64,000 nt of DNA from Mycobacterium seoulense (GTDB taxonomy: Bacteria; Actinomycetota; Actinomycetes; Mycobacteriales; Mycobacteriaceae): NCBI RefSeq assembly GCF_010731595.1, contig NZ_AP022582.1, positions 4,340,001 through 4,404,000 of the forward strand, in the 5' to 3' direction. Shown one piece after another: positions 18,102-26,906 of the stretch (positions are counted from its first letter, which is position 1; each line of letters opens with the position of its first letter). Under the pieces are notes generated by a model. The model saw nothing but the letters and a program-made list of their open reading frames with translations, made no database searches and was not told where the DNA came from. A program made the translations under genes and the position numbers.

Positions 18102-18686
18102 ATGGCTGCCACGGCGTCGTTGGCCGAACGGAAGCGAACGGCGATGCGTCAGCGCATCGCCGGCGCCGCGGCTCAGCTGGTGGCCGATCGCGGTTTGGCG
18201 GGCACAACGGTGGACCGCATCGCCGACGAAGCCGACATCGGGCGGGCGACCTTCTTCCGGTACTTCAACTCCAAGGAAGACGCCGTCGCCGAGGGCATGA
18301 CCGTCCATTGGCTCAACCGGATCACCACCGCGCTGGCCGCCCAACCCGAGCACCTGAGCGCCACCGACGCGGTCATCGGCGCCTTCGCGGAGCTCGCCGC
18401 CGGGTCCGCCGACATCGAGGACCGGATTCGTGAATTAGCTACTCTCACAAGGTCTTCCGAGACGCTGGACGCGTGGACGCTCCACATCTACGTGCGCTAC
18501 GAGCTGGCCATCGCCGATCTCATCGCGCCGCGCCTGCCGCGGCTGGCCCCGCAAGACCCCCGGCCCCGCCTGATCGGCGCGCTGGCGATGGCGACCGTGC
18601 GGATCGCGCTGGACGACTGGCTGAGCCACGGGGGATCACTGCCGGAACGCGTGGGGCAGGGCCTGGCCGCGATCACGATCGGGTGA
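18102..18686 (+). CDS. TetR/AcrR-family transcriptional regulator
   Basis: About 194 residues from ATG 18102, chosen over the ORF's upstream start at 18048 because GGTGGGGGA sits just upstream and the upstream part covers the operator. The helix-turn-helix is TTVDRIADEADIGRATFFRYFNSKEDAV, followed by a helical ligand domain. It is divergent from the DUF1214-sulfotransferase unit; the twin palindrome lies between them, which points to autoregulation and control of that unit. Confidence 0.92.
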   Translation: MAATASLAERKRTAMRQRIAGAAAQLVADRGLAGTTVDRIADEADIGRATFFRYFNSKEDAVAEGMTVHWLNRITTALAAQPEHLSATDAVIGAFAELAAGSADIEDRIRELATLTRSSETLDAWTLHIYVRYELAIADLIAPRLPRLAPQDPRPRLIGALAMATVRIALDDWLSHGGSLPERVGQGLAAITIG

Positions 18687-18781
18687 GCCGGGGTTCTATT
18701 CGGCAGTCCGGCAGATGCCTTCCCTAGGTGTCGCCGATCACCGACGTCAGCACCGATTGGGGACCAATGCCCCTGCTGCGG

Positions 18782-18802
18782 AGCGGCGGTCGCCGCTATT
18801 TT
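18782..18802 (+). terminator. Possible weak intrinsic terminator
   Basis: AGCGGCG and CGCCGCT (18782-18788, 18791-18797) form a GC-rich stem directly followed by ATTTTG. The loop is very short, so the real stem would be shorter, and the T run is poor. It lies 95 bp after the TetR stop and before the pyruvate kinase gene. Confidence 0.28.
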
Positions 18803-18819
18803 GGTGTGTGGCTTGGGGA

Positions 18820-18852
18820 TTCGCGTGAACGGTGTTACGCGAACGTTAACAC
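18820..18852. promoter_or_regulatory. Overlapping inverted repeats upstream of pyruvate kinase gene
   Basis: TTCGCGT (18820-18826) and ACGCGAA (18837-18843) form a perfect 7-bp-arm repeat with 10-bp spacer. GTGTTA (18832-18837) and TAACAC (18847-18852) form a second one that overlaps it. They sit about 40-70 bp before the GTG start, where an operator or promoter would be. No particular regulator can be assigned. Confidence 0.4.
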
Positions 18853-18891
18853 TGGGTGGCCGCCGCGATGCCAGATAACCAAGGAGTGACC

Positions 18892-20835
18892 GTGTCCGGT
18901 GAGCGCTTGGCCAACCAGGTGGGCGGCGCCCCGCGCCTCGCGCAGGCCGGCGTCGACGCCGGCGTCCCCGGGCGACTGGTGGATTTGCTCGATCAGATCG
19001 ACGACCTCCTGACCAGCTTGTCGGACGCGGAGGCGTCCTGGGCGGGATGGCTATCGGCCGTTGCAACCGAGCATCGGTCGAGCGCGCGGAATCTGGTGCA
19101 CTATTGGGCGATTCGCCAATCCGATCTGCGCGAACTGCAGGCCACCTTGGCCGAGTTCGGCCTTTCGTCGTTGGGCCGCAGCGAAGCACATGTGCAGGCC
19201 ACGCTGGCGGCGGTTCGCTCGGCGATCGCCGCGATGGTGCACGGAAGCTGGCGGCCGCCGCCACCGTCAGCGGTACCGATTGCGCAGGGCTCAAGGATCC
19301 TGCGACAACGCGCGGCTGAGCTGCTGGGCCCTCAGCCCGCGCATCGCACGACCCGCATCATGGTCACGCTCCCGTCAGCGGCCGCGAGTGACGCCGAGGT
19401 GGTTCGCGAATTCGTGCAACGCGGCATGAACATCGCCCGGATCAACTGCGCTCACGACGATGTACGGGCGTGGCGCGCAATGGTCCACCACGTTCGGGAC
19501 GCGGCCGCACGCGCAGGCACGACATGTCTGGTCGCAATGGACCTCGCCGGGCCGAAGCTGCGGACCGGGCCCCTGATGCCGGGGCCGCGCGTGCTCAAAC
19601 TGCGTCCGCGGCGGGACGCTCTCGGTCACGTCGTCGCCCCGGCGCGAGCGTGGCTGACGTCGACCGAGGAACCGAGCGACCCGCCCGAACCCGAAATGGC
19701 ATTGGTTACGGTGCCGCGGCAGTGGCTGGCCAACCGCGCCGCCGGCGATGTGCTGGCCTTGACGGACGCACGCGGGTCCAAGCGCCGACTCGTCCTCGGG
19801 TCCCTCAGTGAAATCCCCGAACCTAGCGGATTCGTCGTGTCCGGGCGGCAGACAACGTACCTGCAGACGGGGACGGTGCTGCTCGCCGAAGGCGACGAGG
19901 AACCGACCGAAGTCGGATTGCTCCCCACCACCGAGCAAAGTCTGTTGCTGCATGCCGGCGACCTGCTGCGGTTGACGCGCGACTGTTCACCGGCCCCGGT
20001 CGAGGGAAGTCAGGCGATTCCGCGCATCGGTTGCACGCTGCCCGAGGCGTTCGATCAGGCCCGTGTCGGTGACGCGGTCCACTTTGACGACGGCAGGATC
20101 GGTGGGCGGGTGGTGTCGGTCGACCGCGATGTTCTTACCGTGCGCATTGACCATCCGGAAAATGGCCGAGCCCGCCTGAAGGCCGGCAAGGGCATCAACA
20201 TGCCCGATACCGACCTGCCGGTGCCGGCGCTCACGGACCGCGACGTCGTCGACCTGGCCGCGGTGGTCGAACTGGCGGATCTGGTCGATATGTCGTTCGT
20301 GCGGACCCCGTCGGATGTCGAACGGTTGCTCGATGAGCTCGACCGGCTGGGTGGCGACAACGTGGGCATCGTGCTCAAGATCGAAACCCGGCAGGGCTTC
20401 GAACACCTACCGCAACTGCTGCTTACGGCGATGCGCCGTCCCCTGGCCGGGGTGATGATCGCGCGCGGGGACTTGGCCGTCGAGTGCGGCTATGAGCGGA
20501 TGGCCGAGTTGCAGGAGGAAATCCTGTGGCTGTGCGAGGCCGCGCACTTGCCGGTGATTTGGGCGACGCAGGTACTCGAACAGCTCGCCAAAACCGGCTT
20601 GCCGTCCCGCGCCGAGATCAGCGATGCGGCCATGAGCGAGCGGGCGGAGTGCGTGATGCTCAACAAGGGGCCTTACCTCAACGACGCGATCACCGCCCTC
20701 GACAACATCATGTCGCGAATGGCGGAGCACCACTACAAGAAGAACGCATTGTTTCGTCCGCTGCGGTCCTGGTCAGCGTCCATTGGCGAGAGCCTCGACG
20801 ATGAGCCGCGTGGTCCGCTCGGCCCGCCGTCGTGA
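18892..20835 (+). CDS. Non-canonical pyruvate kinase with N-terminal helical extension
   Basis: About 647 residues from GTG 18892, preceded by AAGGAG (an upstream GTG 18856 and ATG 18868 are in frame). Residues to about 130 are a helical extension unlike normal pyruvate kinase. The catalytic barrel then begins ([48 protein letters not shown]), interrupted by a long B-domain of nearly 200 residues. The barrel resumes with [22 protein letters not shown], the catalytic-Lys motif [24 protein letters not shown] and [22 protein letters not shown]. The usual SGETA motif is replaced by LNKGPYLND and the regulatory C-terminal domain is missing. Activity on phosphoenolpyruvate is plausible but allostery must differ. 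It overlaps the convergent TetR gene by 63 bp. Confidence 0.8.
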   Translation: MSGERLANQVGGAPRLAQAGVDAGVPGRLVDLLDQIDDLLTSLSDAEASWAGWLSAVATEHRSSARNLVHYWAIRQSDLRELQATLAEFGLSSLGRSEAHVQATLAAVRSAIAAMVHGSWRPPPPSAVPIAQGSRILRQRAAELLGPQPAHRTTRIMVTLPSAAASDAEVVREFVQRGMNIARINCAHDDVRAWRAMVHHVRDAAARAGTTCLVAMDLAGPKLRTGPLMPGPRVLKLRPRRDALGHVVAPARAWLTSTEEPSDPPEPEMALVTVPRQWLANRAAGDVLALTDARGSKRRLVLGSLSEIPEPSGFVVSGRQTTYLQTGTVLLAEGDEEPTEVGLLPTTEQSLLLHAGDLLRLTRDCSPAPVEGSQAIPRIGCTLPEAFDQARVGDAVHFDDGRIGGRVVSVDRDVLTVRIDHPENGRARLKAGKGINMPDTDLPVPALTDRDVVDLAAVVELADLVDMSFVRTPSDVERLLDELDRLGGDNVGIVLKIETRQGFEHLPQLLLTAMRRPLAGVMIARGDLAVECGYERMAELQEEILWLCEAAHLPVIWATQVLEQLAKTGLPSRAEISDAAMSERAECVMLNKGPYLNDAITALDNIMSRMAEHHYKKNALFRPLRSWSASIGESLDDEPRGPLGPPS

Positions 20836-21360
20836 GTAGGGCTGGGCGCCGGACAGGATCGGGTAGACGACCCCGCCGACGATCGCGTCCGCGGCCGACT
20901 CGGCGGTGGCCCCGTCGATGCCGTCGGCGACGATCCGCGCCCTGACGCTCTCGTGCAGCGGTTCACTGAACCCACCGCGCAGTTTGACGGCGGTGTCCTC
21001 GTGCTCCATGCCCGCGGCGGTCAAGACCCGCAGCATCGCCGAGCCGCGGGCCGTCGTCAGTGTGGTCGCCAGCTTGCGCACCCACCCCGCCAGGTCGGCG
21101 GCCAGATCGTCGGTGTGATTCACCGACGCCAGGAGTTTGTCGGCGTCCTCGAGCATGACGTCGGCGACCAGGGCTGGGCGGCTGGGCCACCACCGATAGA
21201 TGGTCTGCTTGCCGACCCCGGCGCGAGCGGCGACCGCCTCGATGGTCAGGCCGTCGAACCCGCGCTCGAGAAGCAGTTCGCGCGTGGCGGTGACGATCGC
21301 CCTGCGCGACTTCTCGCTGCGGCGCCTCGGCGCGCTCACCTGGGTGAGATCGCTTGGCAT
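20773..21360 (-). CDS. TetR/AcrR-family regulator of the acyl-CoA catabolic cluster
   Basis: A 195-residue TetR protein. Its helix-turn-helix is [28 protein letters not shown] and the C-terminal helical domain ends [16 protein letters not shown]. It is divergent from the FadE gene, with a palindrome in the gap whose 19-bp core recurs identically before the FadD gene 12 kb away. I infer a repressor of both, probably released by an acyl-CoA intermediate, as for other mycobacterial catabolic TetR proteins. Its 3' end overlaps the pyruvate kinase gene tail to tail. Confidence 0.92.
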   Translation of the reverse strand: MPSDLTQVSAPRRRSEKSRRAIVTATRELLLERGFDGLTIEAVAARAGVGKQTIYRWWPSRPALVADVMLEDADKLLASVNHTDDLAADLAGWVRKLATTLTTARGSAMLRVLTAAGMEHEDTAVKLRGGFSEPLHESVRARIVADGIDGATAESAADAIVGGVVYPILSGAQPYSRRRAERTTRLIVEALANGR

Positions 21361-21423
21361 ATGGTGATCCTCACTGCCGCGGTGGCCGGCTTTACACAGC
21401 CTGACTACCCCCGGTAGTCTGCC

Positions 21424-21447
21424 ACAAGACGAGACGGTCCGTCTTGT
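21424..21447. promoter_or_regulatory. Operator, copy 1 (before two-domain FadE)
   Basis: Outer arms ACAAGAC (21424-21430) and GTCTTGT (21441-21447) enclose an inner palindrome AGACGG-t-CCGTCT. The 19-mer from 21427 to 21445 is identical to the one at 33450-33468. It lies 57 bp before the FadE start and 63 bp before the TetR start, so it can control both divergent promoters. Confidence 0.7.
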
Positions 21448-21503
21448 AAGTCGGAAGGGTAGCAGTCCGTGCGGCCAACCTTAGTCACCTCACGGCCGTC
21501 ACC

Positions 21504-23729
21504 GTGACCTTGGGACTGAGCCCGGAGCAACAGGAGCTCAGCGCCGCCGTCGGGCAGTTCGCCGGCCGGCACGCGCCCATCGCCGCCACCCGTGAGAGCT
21601 TCGACGACCTCGCGGCGGGGCGGCGGCCCGGATGGTGGGACGCCCTCGTGGGCAACGGCTTTCACGCGGTGCACCTGCCCGAGAGTCTCGGCGGGCAGGG
21701 TGGCCGGCTGATCGACGCCGCGTGCGTTCTGGAGGCGGCGGGCAAGGCGCTGTTGCCCGGCCCGCTGCTGCCCACGGTCACCGCCGGGGCCGTCGCGTTG
21801 CTGGCCGACCCGACGACGGCCGCCGAAGCCCTGGTGCGGGAGCTGGTCGCTGGGGTCACCGCGGCGGTCGTGCTTCCCGACGAGGGCGACTTCAGCGCAC
21901 GCGCCGACGGCGGGGGGTGGCTGATCACCGGCGCGTCGGAGGTCTCCGCCGGTGTGTGTGCGGCGGGGACGGTTCTCGTCGGAGCGCGTGCGGAGGACGA
22001 CGGCGTGGTCTGGGTGCTGGTGGACACCGAAAGGCCCGGTGTGACAGCGGAACCCGTCAACGGCACCGACCTGGTCGCCGACACCGGCACCTTGCGACTC
22101 GACGACTACCGGGTGGCCGGCTCCGAGGTGCTCACCGGGATCGACCCCGACCGCGCGCGGTGCGTCACGCTGGCCCTGTTGGCCAGCGCGTTGTCCGGCA
22201 TCGTGCAGTGGTGCGTCGAGGCGGTCACCGCGCACCTGCGCATCCGGGAACAGTTCGGGAAGGTGATCGGCACCTTCCAGGCGTTGCAGCACAACGCGGC
22301 GATGCTGCTGGTGAGCAGCGAGCTGGCCACCGCGGCGGCCTGGGACGCGGTGCGTGCCGCCGACGAACCGATCGACCAGCATCGCATGGCGGCCGCCGGC
22401 GCGGCGGTGATCGCAATCTCACCGGTGCCCGATCTCGTCCTCGACGCGCTGACCATGTTCGGGGCCATCGGTTTCACCTGGGAGCACGATCTGCACCTGT
22501 ACTGGCGAAGGGCGATCAGCCTCGCCGCCTCGATCGGCCCGGCGAATCGCTGGGCCCGGCGCCTGGGCCGGCTGACCTGCGGCCGGCAACGCGACATGTC
22601 GGTCGACCTCGGCGACGCGGAATCGGAATTCCGGTCATGGGTGGCCGAAACCTTGGACACCGCAGCGCAATTGCGTAACGACCAGCCCGGCCGCCAGGGC
22701 GACTACCCGGAGTTCGAGACGGGACCGCAGCGCACCCTGATCGCCGACGAGGGCTTGATCGCGCCGCACTGGCCGGCGCCCTGGGGACTTGACGCCGGCC
22801 CACTGCGACAGCTCATCATCGACGACGAGTTCGCCAAGCGGCCCGACCTGGTGCGTCCCTCCCTGGGCATCGCCGAGTGGATCCTGCCGTCAGTGCTGCG
22901 CGCCGCGCAGCCGGATCTGCAGGAGAAGCTGATCCCTGCGACGCAGCGCGGCGAGATCGCCTGGTGCCAGCTGTTCAGCGAGCCGGGCGCCGGATCGGAT
23001 CTCGCCGCACTGTCCACGCGGGCCACGAAGGTCGACGGCGGCTGGAAGATCAACGGGCACAAGATCTGGACGTCGGCGGCGCATCGGGCGGACTTCGGGG
23101 CCCTGCTGGCACGCACCGATCCTGACGCCGGCAAACACCGCGGCATCGGCTACTTCATCGTCGACATGCGATCGGCCGGCATCGAGGTCCAGCCGATCAA
23201 GACGGCGACCGGCGACGCGCACTTCAACGAGGTCTTCCTGACCGACGTGTTCGTGCCCGACGACATGCTGCTCGGCGACCCGACCGGAGGCTGGAACCTC
23301 GCGATCGCCACGATGGCCGAAGAGCGTTCCGCCATCAGCGGTTACGTCAAGTTCGACAGGGCGGCCGCGCTACGCCGGCTTGCGGCCGCACCGGGACCGG
23401 ACCGCGACGACGCGCTCCGCGCGCTCGGCGAGCTCGACGCGTACACCAACGCCATCAAGGCGCTGGGTGTACGGGAAACGATCCGGTTGCTCGACGGCCA
23501 GGCATCGGGGCCCGCCTCCAGCATCGCCAAGGTGGCGATGAGCGTCCTGCTGCGCAGGACCTTCGAGGCCACGCTGCGCTTGACCGGCCGTGCGGCGATG
23601 GTCGCCGACTCCGACCCCGACATCGTGGAGCGTTACCTGCACCTGCCCGCCGAGCTGATCGGCGGCGGCACCCGGGAGATTCAACTGAACATCATCGCGC
23701 AGATGATCCTCGGACTACCCCGAAAGTAG
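21504..23729 (+). CDS. Two-domain acyl-CoA dehydrogenase (FadE6/22/34-like fusion)
   Basis: A 741-residue fusion of two acyl-CoA dehydrogenase units. The first (about 1-355) has HLPESLGGQGG, LRIREQFGKVIGTFQALQH and FGAIGFTWEHDLHLYWRRA. The second (about 370-741) has FSEPGAGSDLAAL, GWKINGHKIWTSAAH and a C-terminal GGGTREIQLNIIAQMILG. The position of the usual catalytic Glu (YEGT in classical enzymes) is Gly in the second unit. FAD-dependent alpha,beta-desaturation of an acyl-CoA is expected, as in mycobacterial FadE proteins of similar length. It starts at GTG 21504 with a weak ribosome site and is the first gene of a rightward unit reaching 31.8 kb. Confidence 0.9.
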   Translation: MTLGLSPEQQELSAAVGQFAGRHAPIAATRESFDDLAAGRRPGWWDALVGNGFHAVHLPESLGGQGGRLIDAACVLEAAGKALLPGPLLPTVTAGAVALLADPTTAAEALVRELVAGVTAAVVLPDEGDFSARADGGGWLITGASEVSAGVCAAGTVLVGARAEDDGVVWVLVDTERPGVTAEPVNGTDLVADTGTLRLDDYRVAGSEVLTGIDPDRARCVTLALLASALSGIVQWCVEAVTAHLRIREQFGKVIGTFQALQHNAAMLLVSSELATAAAWDAVRAADEPIDQHRMAAAGAAVIAISPVPDLVLDALTMFGAIGFTWEHDLHLYWRRAISLAASIGPANRWARRLGRLTCGRQRDMSVDLGDAESEFRSWVAETLDTAAQLRNDQPGRQGDYPEFETGPQRTLIADEGLIAPHWPAPWGLDAGPLRQLIIDDEFAKRPDLVRPSLGIAEWILPSVLRAAQPDLQEKLIPATQRGEIAWCQLFSEPGAGSDLAALSTRATKVDGGWKINGHKIWTSAAHRADFGALLARTDPDAGKHRGIGYFIVDMRSAGIEVQPIKTATGDAHFNEVFLTDVFVPDDMLLGDPTGGWNLAIATMAEERSAISGYVKFDRAAALRRLAAAPGPDRDDALRALGELDAYTNAIKALGVRETIRLLDGQASGPASSIAKVAMSVLLRRTFEATLRLTGRAAMVADSDPDIVERYLHLPAELIGGGTREIQLNIIAQMILGLPRK

Positions 23730-23737
23730 GACAGCCC

Positions 23738-24946
23738 ATGGGATTACGCGGGGAAGCCGCGATCGTCGGCTACGTCGAACTTCCGCCCGAGCGCCTCAAC
23801 AAGGCCTCGCTCGCCCCGTTCGCGATCGAGCAATGGGCGGAACTGTCCGCTGCCGCCCTCGACGATGCCGGATTGACCGGTGACGTCGTCAACGGGATCG
23901 TGGCATCGCACCTGGCGGAGTCCGAGATCTTCGTGCCGTCCACCATCGCCGAATACCTCGGCGTCGGTGCGCGATTCGCCGAGCACGTCGACCTCGGCGG
24001 TGCCAGCGCCGCCGCCATGGTCTGGCGGGCCGCCGCGGCGATCGAGCTGGGCATCTGTGACGCGGTGTTATGCGCGCTGCCGGCCAGATACATCACACCG
24101 TCATCGAAGAAGAAGCCCAGGCCGTTGGTCGACGCGATGTTCTTCGGTTCGTCGAGCAACCAATACGGCTCTCCCCAGGCCGAATTCGAGATCCCCTACG
24201 GCAACCTCGGCCAGAACGGCCCGTACGGGCAGGTGGCCCAGCGCTACGCGGCCGTCTATGGCTACGACGAGCGGGCGATGGCCAAGATCGTCGTCGACCA
24301 GCGGTTCAACGCGAACCACACCGAGGGCGCGATCTGGAAGGACAAGCCGCTCACGGTCGACGAGGTCTTGGCCAGCCCGGTGATCGCCGACCCGCTGCAC
24401 ATGCTGGAGATCGTGATGCCGTGTGTCGGGGGTGCCGCGGTGGTCGTCGCCAACGCCGACCTCGCCAGGCGTGCCCGTCATCGACCGGTGTGGATCAAGG
24501 GATTTGGTGAACACGTGCCGTTCAAGACCCCCACCTACGCAAAGGACCTGCTGCACACCCCGATCGCGGAGGCCGCCGACACCGCGTTCGCCATGACCGA
24601 TCTGAGCCGGGAGCAGATGGACATGGTGTCGATCTACGACTGCTACACGATCACCGTGCTGCTGTCGCTGGAGGACGCCGGGTTCTGCGAGAAGGGCAAG
24701 GGCATGGAATTCGTCGCCGATCATGACCTGACGTTCCGCGGCGACTTCCCGCTCAACACCGCGGGTGGGCAACTGGGCTTCGGTCAGGCCGGGCTCGCCG
24801 GTGGCATGCACCACGTCTGCGACGCCACGCGCCAGATCATGGGCCGCGCGGGCGCCGCGCAGGTCGCCGACTGTCACCGTGCCTTCGTGTCCGGCAACGG
24901 CGGAATCCTGTCGGAACAAACCACGCTGATACTCGAGGGGGATTGA
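23738..24946 (+). CDS. Thiolase-like lipid-transfer/aldolase protein lacking catalytic Cys and His (Ltp2-like)
   Basis: A 402-residue thiolase-fold protein. At the usual nucleophile site it reads VDLGGASAAAMV, with no Cys. The C-terminal GHPxG-like site is LGFGQAGLAGG, with Gln instead of His, and the final loop is VSGNGGILSEQTTLIL without Cys. Claisen chemistry is therefore unlikely. The motif MVSIYDCYTITVLLSLEDAGFC matches the Tyr-containing region of Ltp2-type retro-aldolases, which cut a beta-hydroxyacyl-CoA and need a DUF35 partner; that partner is encoded 7 bp downstream. A ketone or aldehyde plus a shortened acyl-CoA would be the products. Assignment to this activity is by family analogy. 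Confidence 0.82.
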   Translation: MGLRGEAAIVGYVELPPERLNKASLAPFAIEQWAELSAAALDDAGLTGDVVNGIVASHLAESEIFVPSTIAEYLGVGARFAEHVDLGGASAAAMVWRAAAAIELGICDAVLCALPARYITPSSKKKPRPLVDAMFFGSSSNQYGSPQAEFEIPYGNLGQNGPYGQVAQRYAAVYGYDERAMAKIVVDQRFNANHTEGAIWKDKPLTVDEVLASPVIADPLHMLEIVMPCVGGAAVVVANADLARRARHRPVWIKGFGEHVPFKTPTYAKDLLHTPIAEAADTAFAMTDLSREQMDMVSIYDCYTITVLLSLEDAGFCEKGKGMEFVADHDLTFRGDFPLNTAGGQLGFGQAGLAGGMHHVCDATRQIMGRAGAAQVADCHRAFVSGNGGILSEQTTLILEGD

Positions 24947-24953
24947 TTCGGAC

Positions 24954-25367
24954 ATGGTCACCTTCGAACGCCCGATGCCGGTCAAAACCCCTACCAGCAC
25001 GCCGTTTTGGGACGCGCTGGCACAGCACCGCATCGTCATCCAGTATTCGCCCTCACTGCGCGGCTACGTGTTCTACCCGCGGGTGCGCGCCCCGCGCACC
25101 CTGGCCGACGATCTGGAATGGCGGGAGATCTCGGGGATGGGGACGTTGTATTCCTACACCGTGGCGCGCCGCCCGGTCAGCCCGCACTTCGCCGACGCCG
25201 TCCCGCAACTGCTGGCCATCGTCGAATGGGACGAGGGGCCACGGTTTTCCACCGAGATGGTCAACGTCGACCCGGCCGACCTTCGGGTCGGGATGCGCGT
25301 TCGGCCGGTGTTCTGCGACTACCCGGAGCACGACGTCACGATGCTGCGCTACGAGCCGGCCGACTGA
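24954..25367 (+). CDS. DUF35 OB-fold protein without zinc ribbon, partner of the preceding gene
   Basis: A 137-residue DUF35 protein. The OB-fold part is clear (GTLYSYTVARRPVSPHFADAVPQLLAIVEW, then LRVGMRVRPVF). The N-terminal rubredoxin-like zinc ribbon is degenerate: where the family has CxxC pairs it reads RIVIQYSPSLRGYVFYPRVRAP, with no cysteine. ATG 24954 lies 7 bp after the thiolase-like gene. In known cases (ChsH2/Ltp2) the DUF35 domain activates or docks the aldolase; losing the zinc site may change that docking. Confidence 0.85.
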   Translation: MVTFERPMPVKTPTSTPFWDALAQHRIVIQYSPSLRGYVFYPRVRAPRTLADDLEWREISGMGTLYSYTVARRPVSPHFADAVPQLLAIVEWDEGPRFSTEMVNVDPADLRVGMRVRPVFCDYPEHDVTMLRYEPAD

Positions 25368-25566
25368 GCCCCTCGGGCCGGTCCCCGCGACGGCATGGAC
25401 TATTAGTCCGTAACTGGCGCCGGCGCCGGGCGAAAGACGCCGCCGCGCGCGGGCGTGCTGTGCGCGTTGCAGGGCAACCGAATACGGCGACGACGAGGCC
25501 GCGCTCACGGTTGACAGTGTGATCGGCGCCATTATCTACTAGTCCTATATCACCGAGGAGCGCGGC

Positions 25567-26904
25567 ATGCATAAGGACGATTTGATCCTGATCAGCGTGG
25601 ATGATCACATCGCCGAGCCCGCCGACATGTTCGACGCCCACGTCCCCGCCAAATACAAAGACCGCGCGCCCCGGGTGGTCATCGAACCCGACGGCGTCCA
25701 GCAGTGGTACTACGGCGAGGTCCGCGGCCGGAACATGGGGCTCAATGCGGTGGCGGGCAAGCCCCGGGAGATGTACAACATCGATGCCTCCCGCTACGAC
25801 GAGATGCGCCCCGGCTGCTTCAACGTCGACGAGCGGGTTCGGGACATGAACGCCGGCGGCCAGCTGGCCGGCCTGAACTTCCCCAACTTCACCGGCTTCT
25901 CCGGCCAGGTCCTCAACCAGGGTCCCGACCGCGACGTCAACCTCGTCATGATCAAGGCATACAACGACTGGCACATCGACGAGTGGTGCGCGGCCTACCC
26001 GGGCCGATTCATCCCCTGTGGCATCCTGCCGCTGTTCGACGTGGCCGAGGCGGCCAAGGAAGTCAAACGCCTCGCCGACAAGGGTTGCCACGCGGTGACG
26101 TTCTCGGAGAACCCAGAGGCGTTGCAAATGCCCAGCATTCACACCAAATACTGGTACCCGCTGTTCGAGGCGGTTTGCGAGAACACGACCGTCCTGTGCA
26201 CGCACGTCGGCTCGGCGTCGCGTTCCCCGCAGGTGTCCAGCGACGCGCCGCCCAGCGTGCAGATGACGGCGTCGTCGATGATGAGCATGTTCACCTTCAC
26301 CGAGCTCATCTGGGCCGAGTTCTGGGCGGACTTCCCGCAGCTGAAGTTCTCGCTCACCGAAGGCGACGTCGGCTGGATACCGTACTTCCTCTGGCGGGCC
26401 GAGCACGTCTACAACCGCCATTCGGGGTGGACGCTGGCCACGTTCCCGCCCGGGTACAGCGGGCCGGCCGACGTGTTCAAGCGGCACTTCTACACATGCT
26501 TCATCAGCGACAAGGTCGGCGTGCGCAACATGGACTGGTTCAACGAAGACATGCTGTGCTGGGAGTCCGACTTCCCCCATTCCGACAGCAACTGGCCGTT
26601 CGCGCCCGAGGACGTCATCGAGACCATGGGGCATCTCGACGATTCGGTCATCAACAAGATCACCCACGAAAACGCCATGGCCGCTTACTCGTTCGACCCG
26701 TTCCGGCACATCCCCAAGGAACGCGCCCGCGCCGGATGCCTCCGCGCCCAGGCCGCCGACGTCGACGTGGTCACGCACGTCGGCCGCCGGGCCAGCCAGC
26801 GTGACCGCGACGCGTGGACCCGGATGACCCAGTTCGCCCTGCAGGCGCAGGTGACGGCGGAAGCCGCCGGGATCGCGGGGCGCGCCACCACCCTGGGCAA
26901 CTGA
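25567..26904 (+). CDS. Amidohydrolase_2-family metal-dependent hydrolase/decarboxylase
   Basis: A 445-residue TIM-barrel protein. It begins LILISVDDHIAEPADMF, a variant of the HxH site with only one clear His. Later metal or catalytic motifs are VLCTHVGSASRSP, LTEGDVGWIPYFLWR and CWESDFPHSDSNWPF with the conserved Asp. Relatives hydrolyse or decarboxylate aromatic and ring compounds. ATG 25567 has GAGGAG nearby. A 199-bp gap before it holds no supported gene but could hold an internal promoter. Together with the fadE and aldolase genes this suggests a ring or branched-chain substrate. Confidence 0.85.
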   Translation: MHKDDLILISVDDHIAEPADMFDAHVPAKYKDRAPRVVIEPDGVQQWYYGEVRGRNMGLNAVAGKPREMYNIDASRYDEMRPGCFNVDERVRDMNAGGQLAGLNFPNFTGFSGQVLNQGPDRDVNLVMIKAYNDWHIDEWCAAYPGRFIPCGILPLFDVAEAAKEVKRLADKGCHAVTFSENPEALQMPSIHTKYWYPLFEAVCENTTVLCTHVGSASRSPQVSSDAPPSVQMTASSMMSMFTFTELIWAEFWADFPQLKFSLTEGDVGWIPYFLWRAEHVYNRHSGWTLATFPPGYSGPADVFKRHFYTCFISDKVGVRNMDWFNEDMLCWESDFPHSDSNWPFAPEDVIETMGHLDDSVINKITHENAMAAYSFDPFRHIPKERARAGCLRAQAADVDVVTHVGRRASQRDRDAWTRMTQFALQAQVTAEAAGIAGRATTLGN

Positions 26905-26906
26905 AC

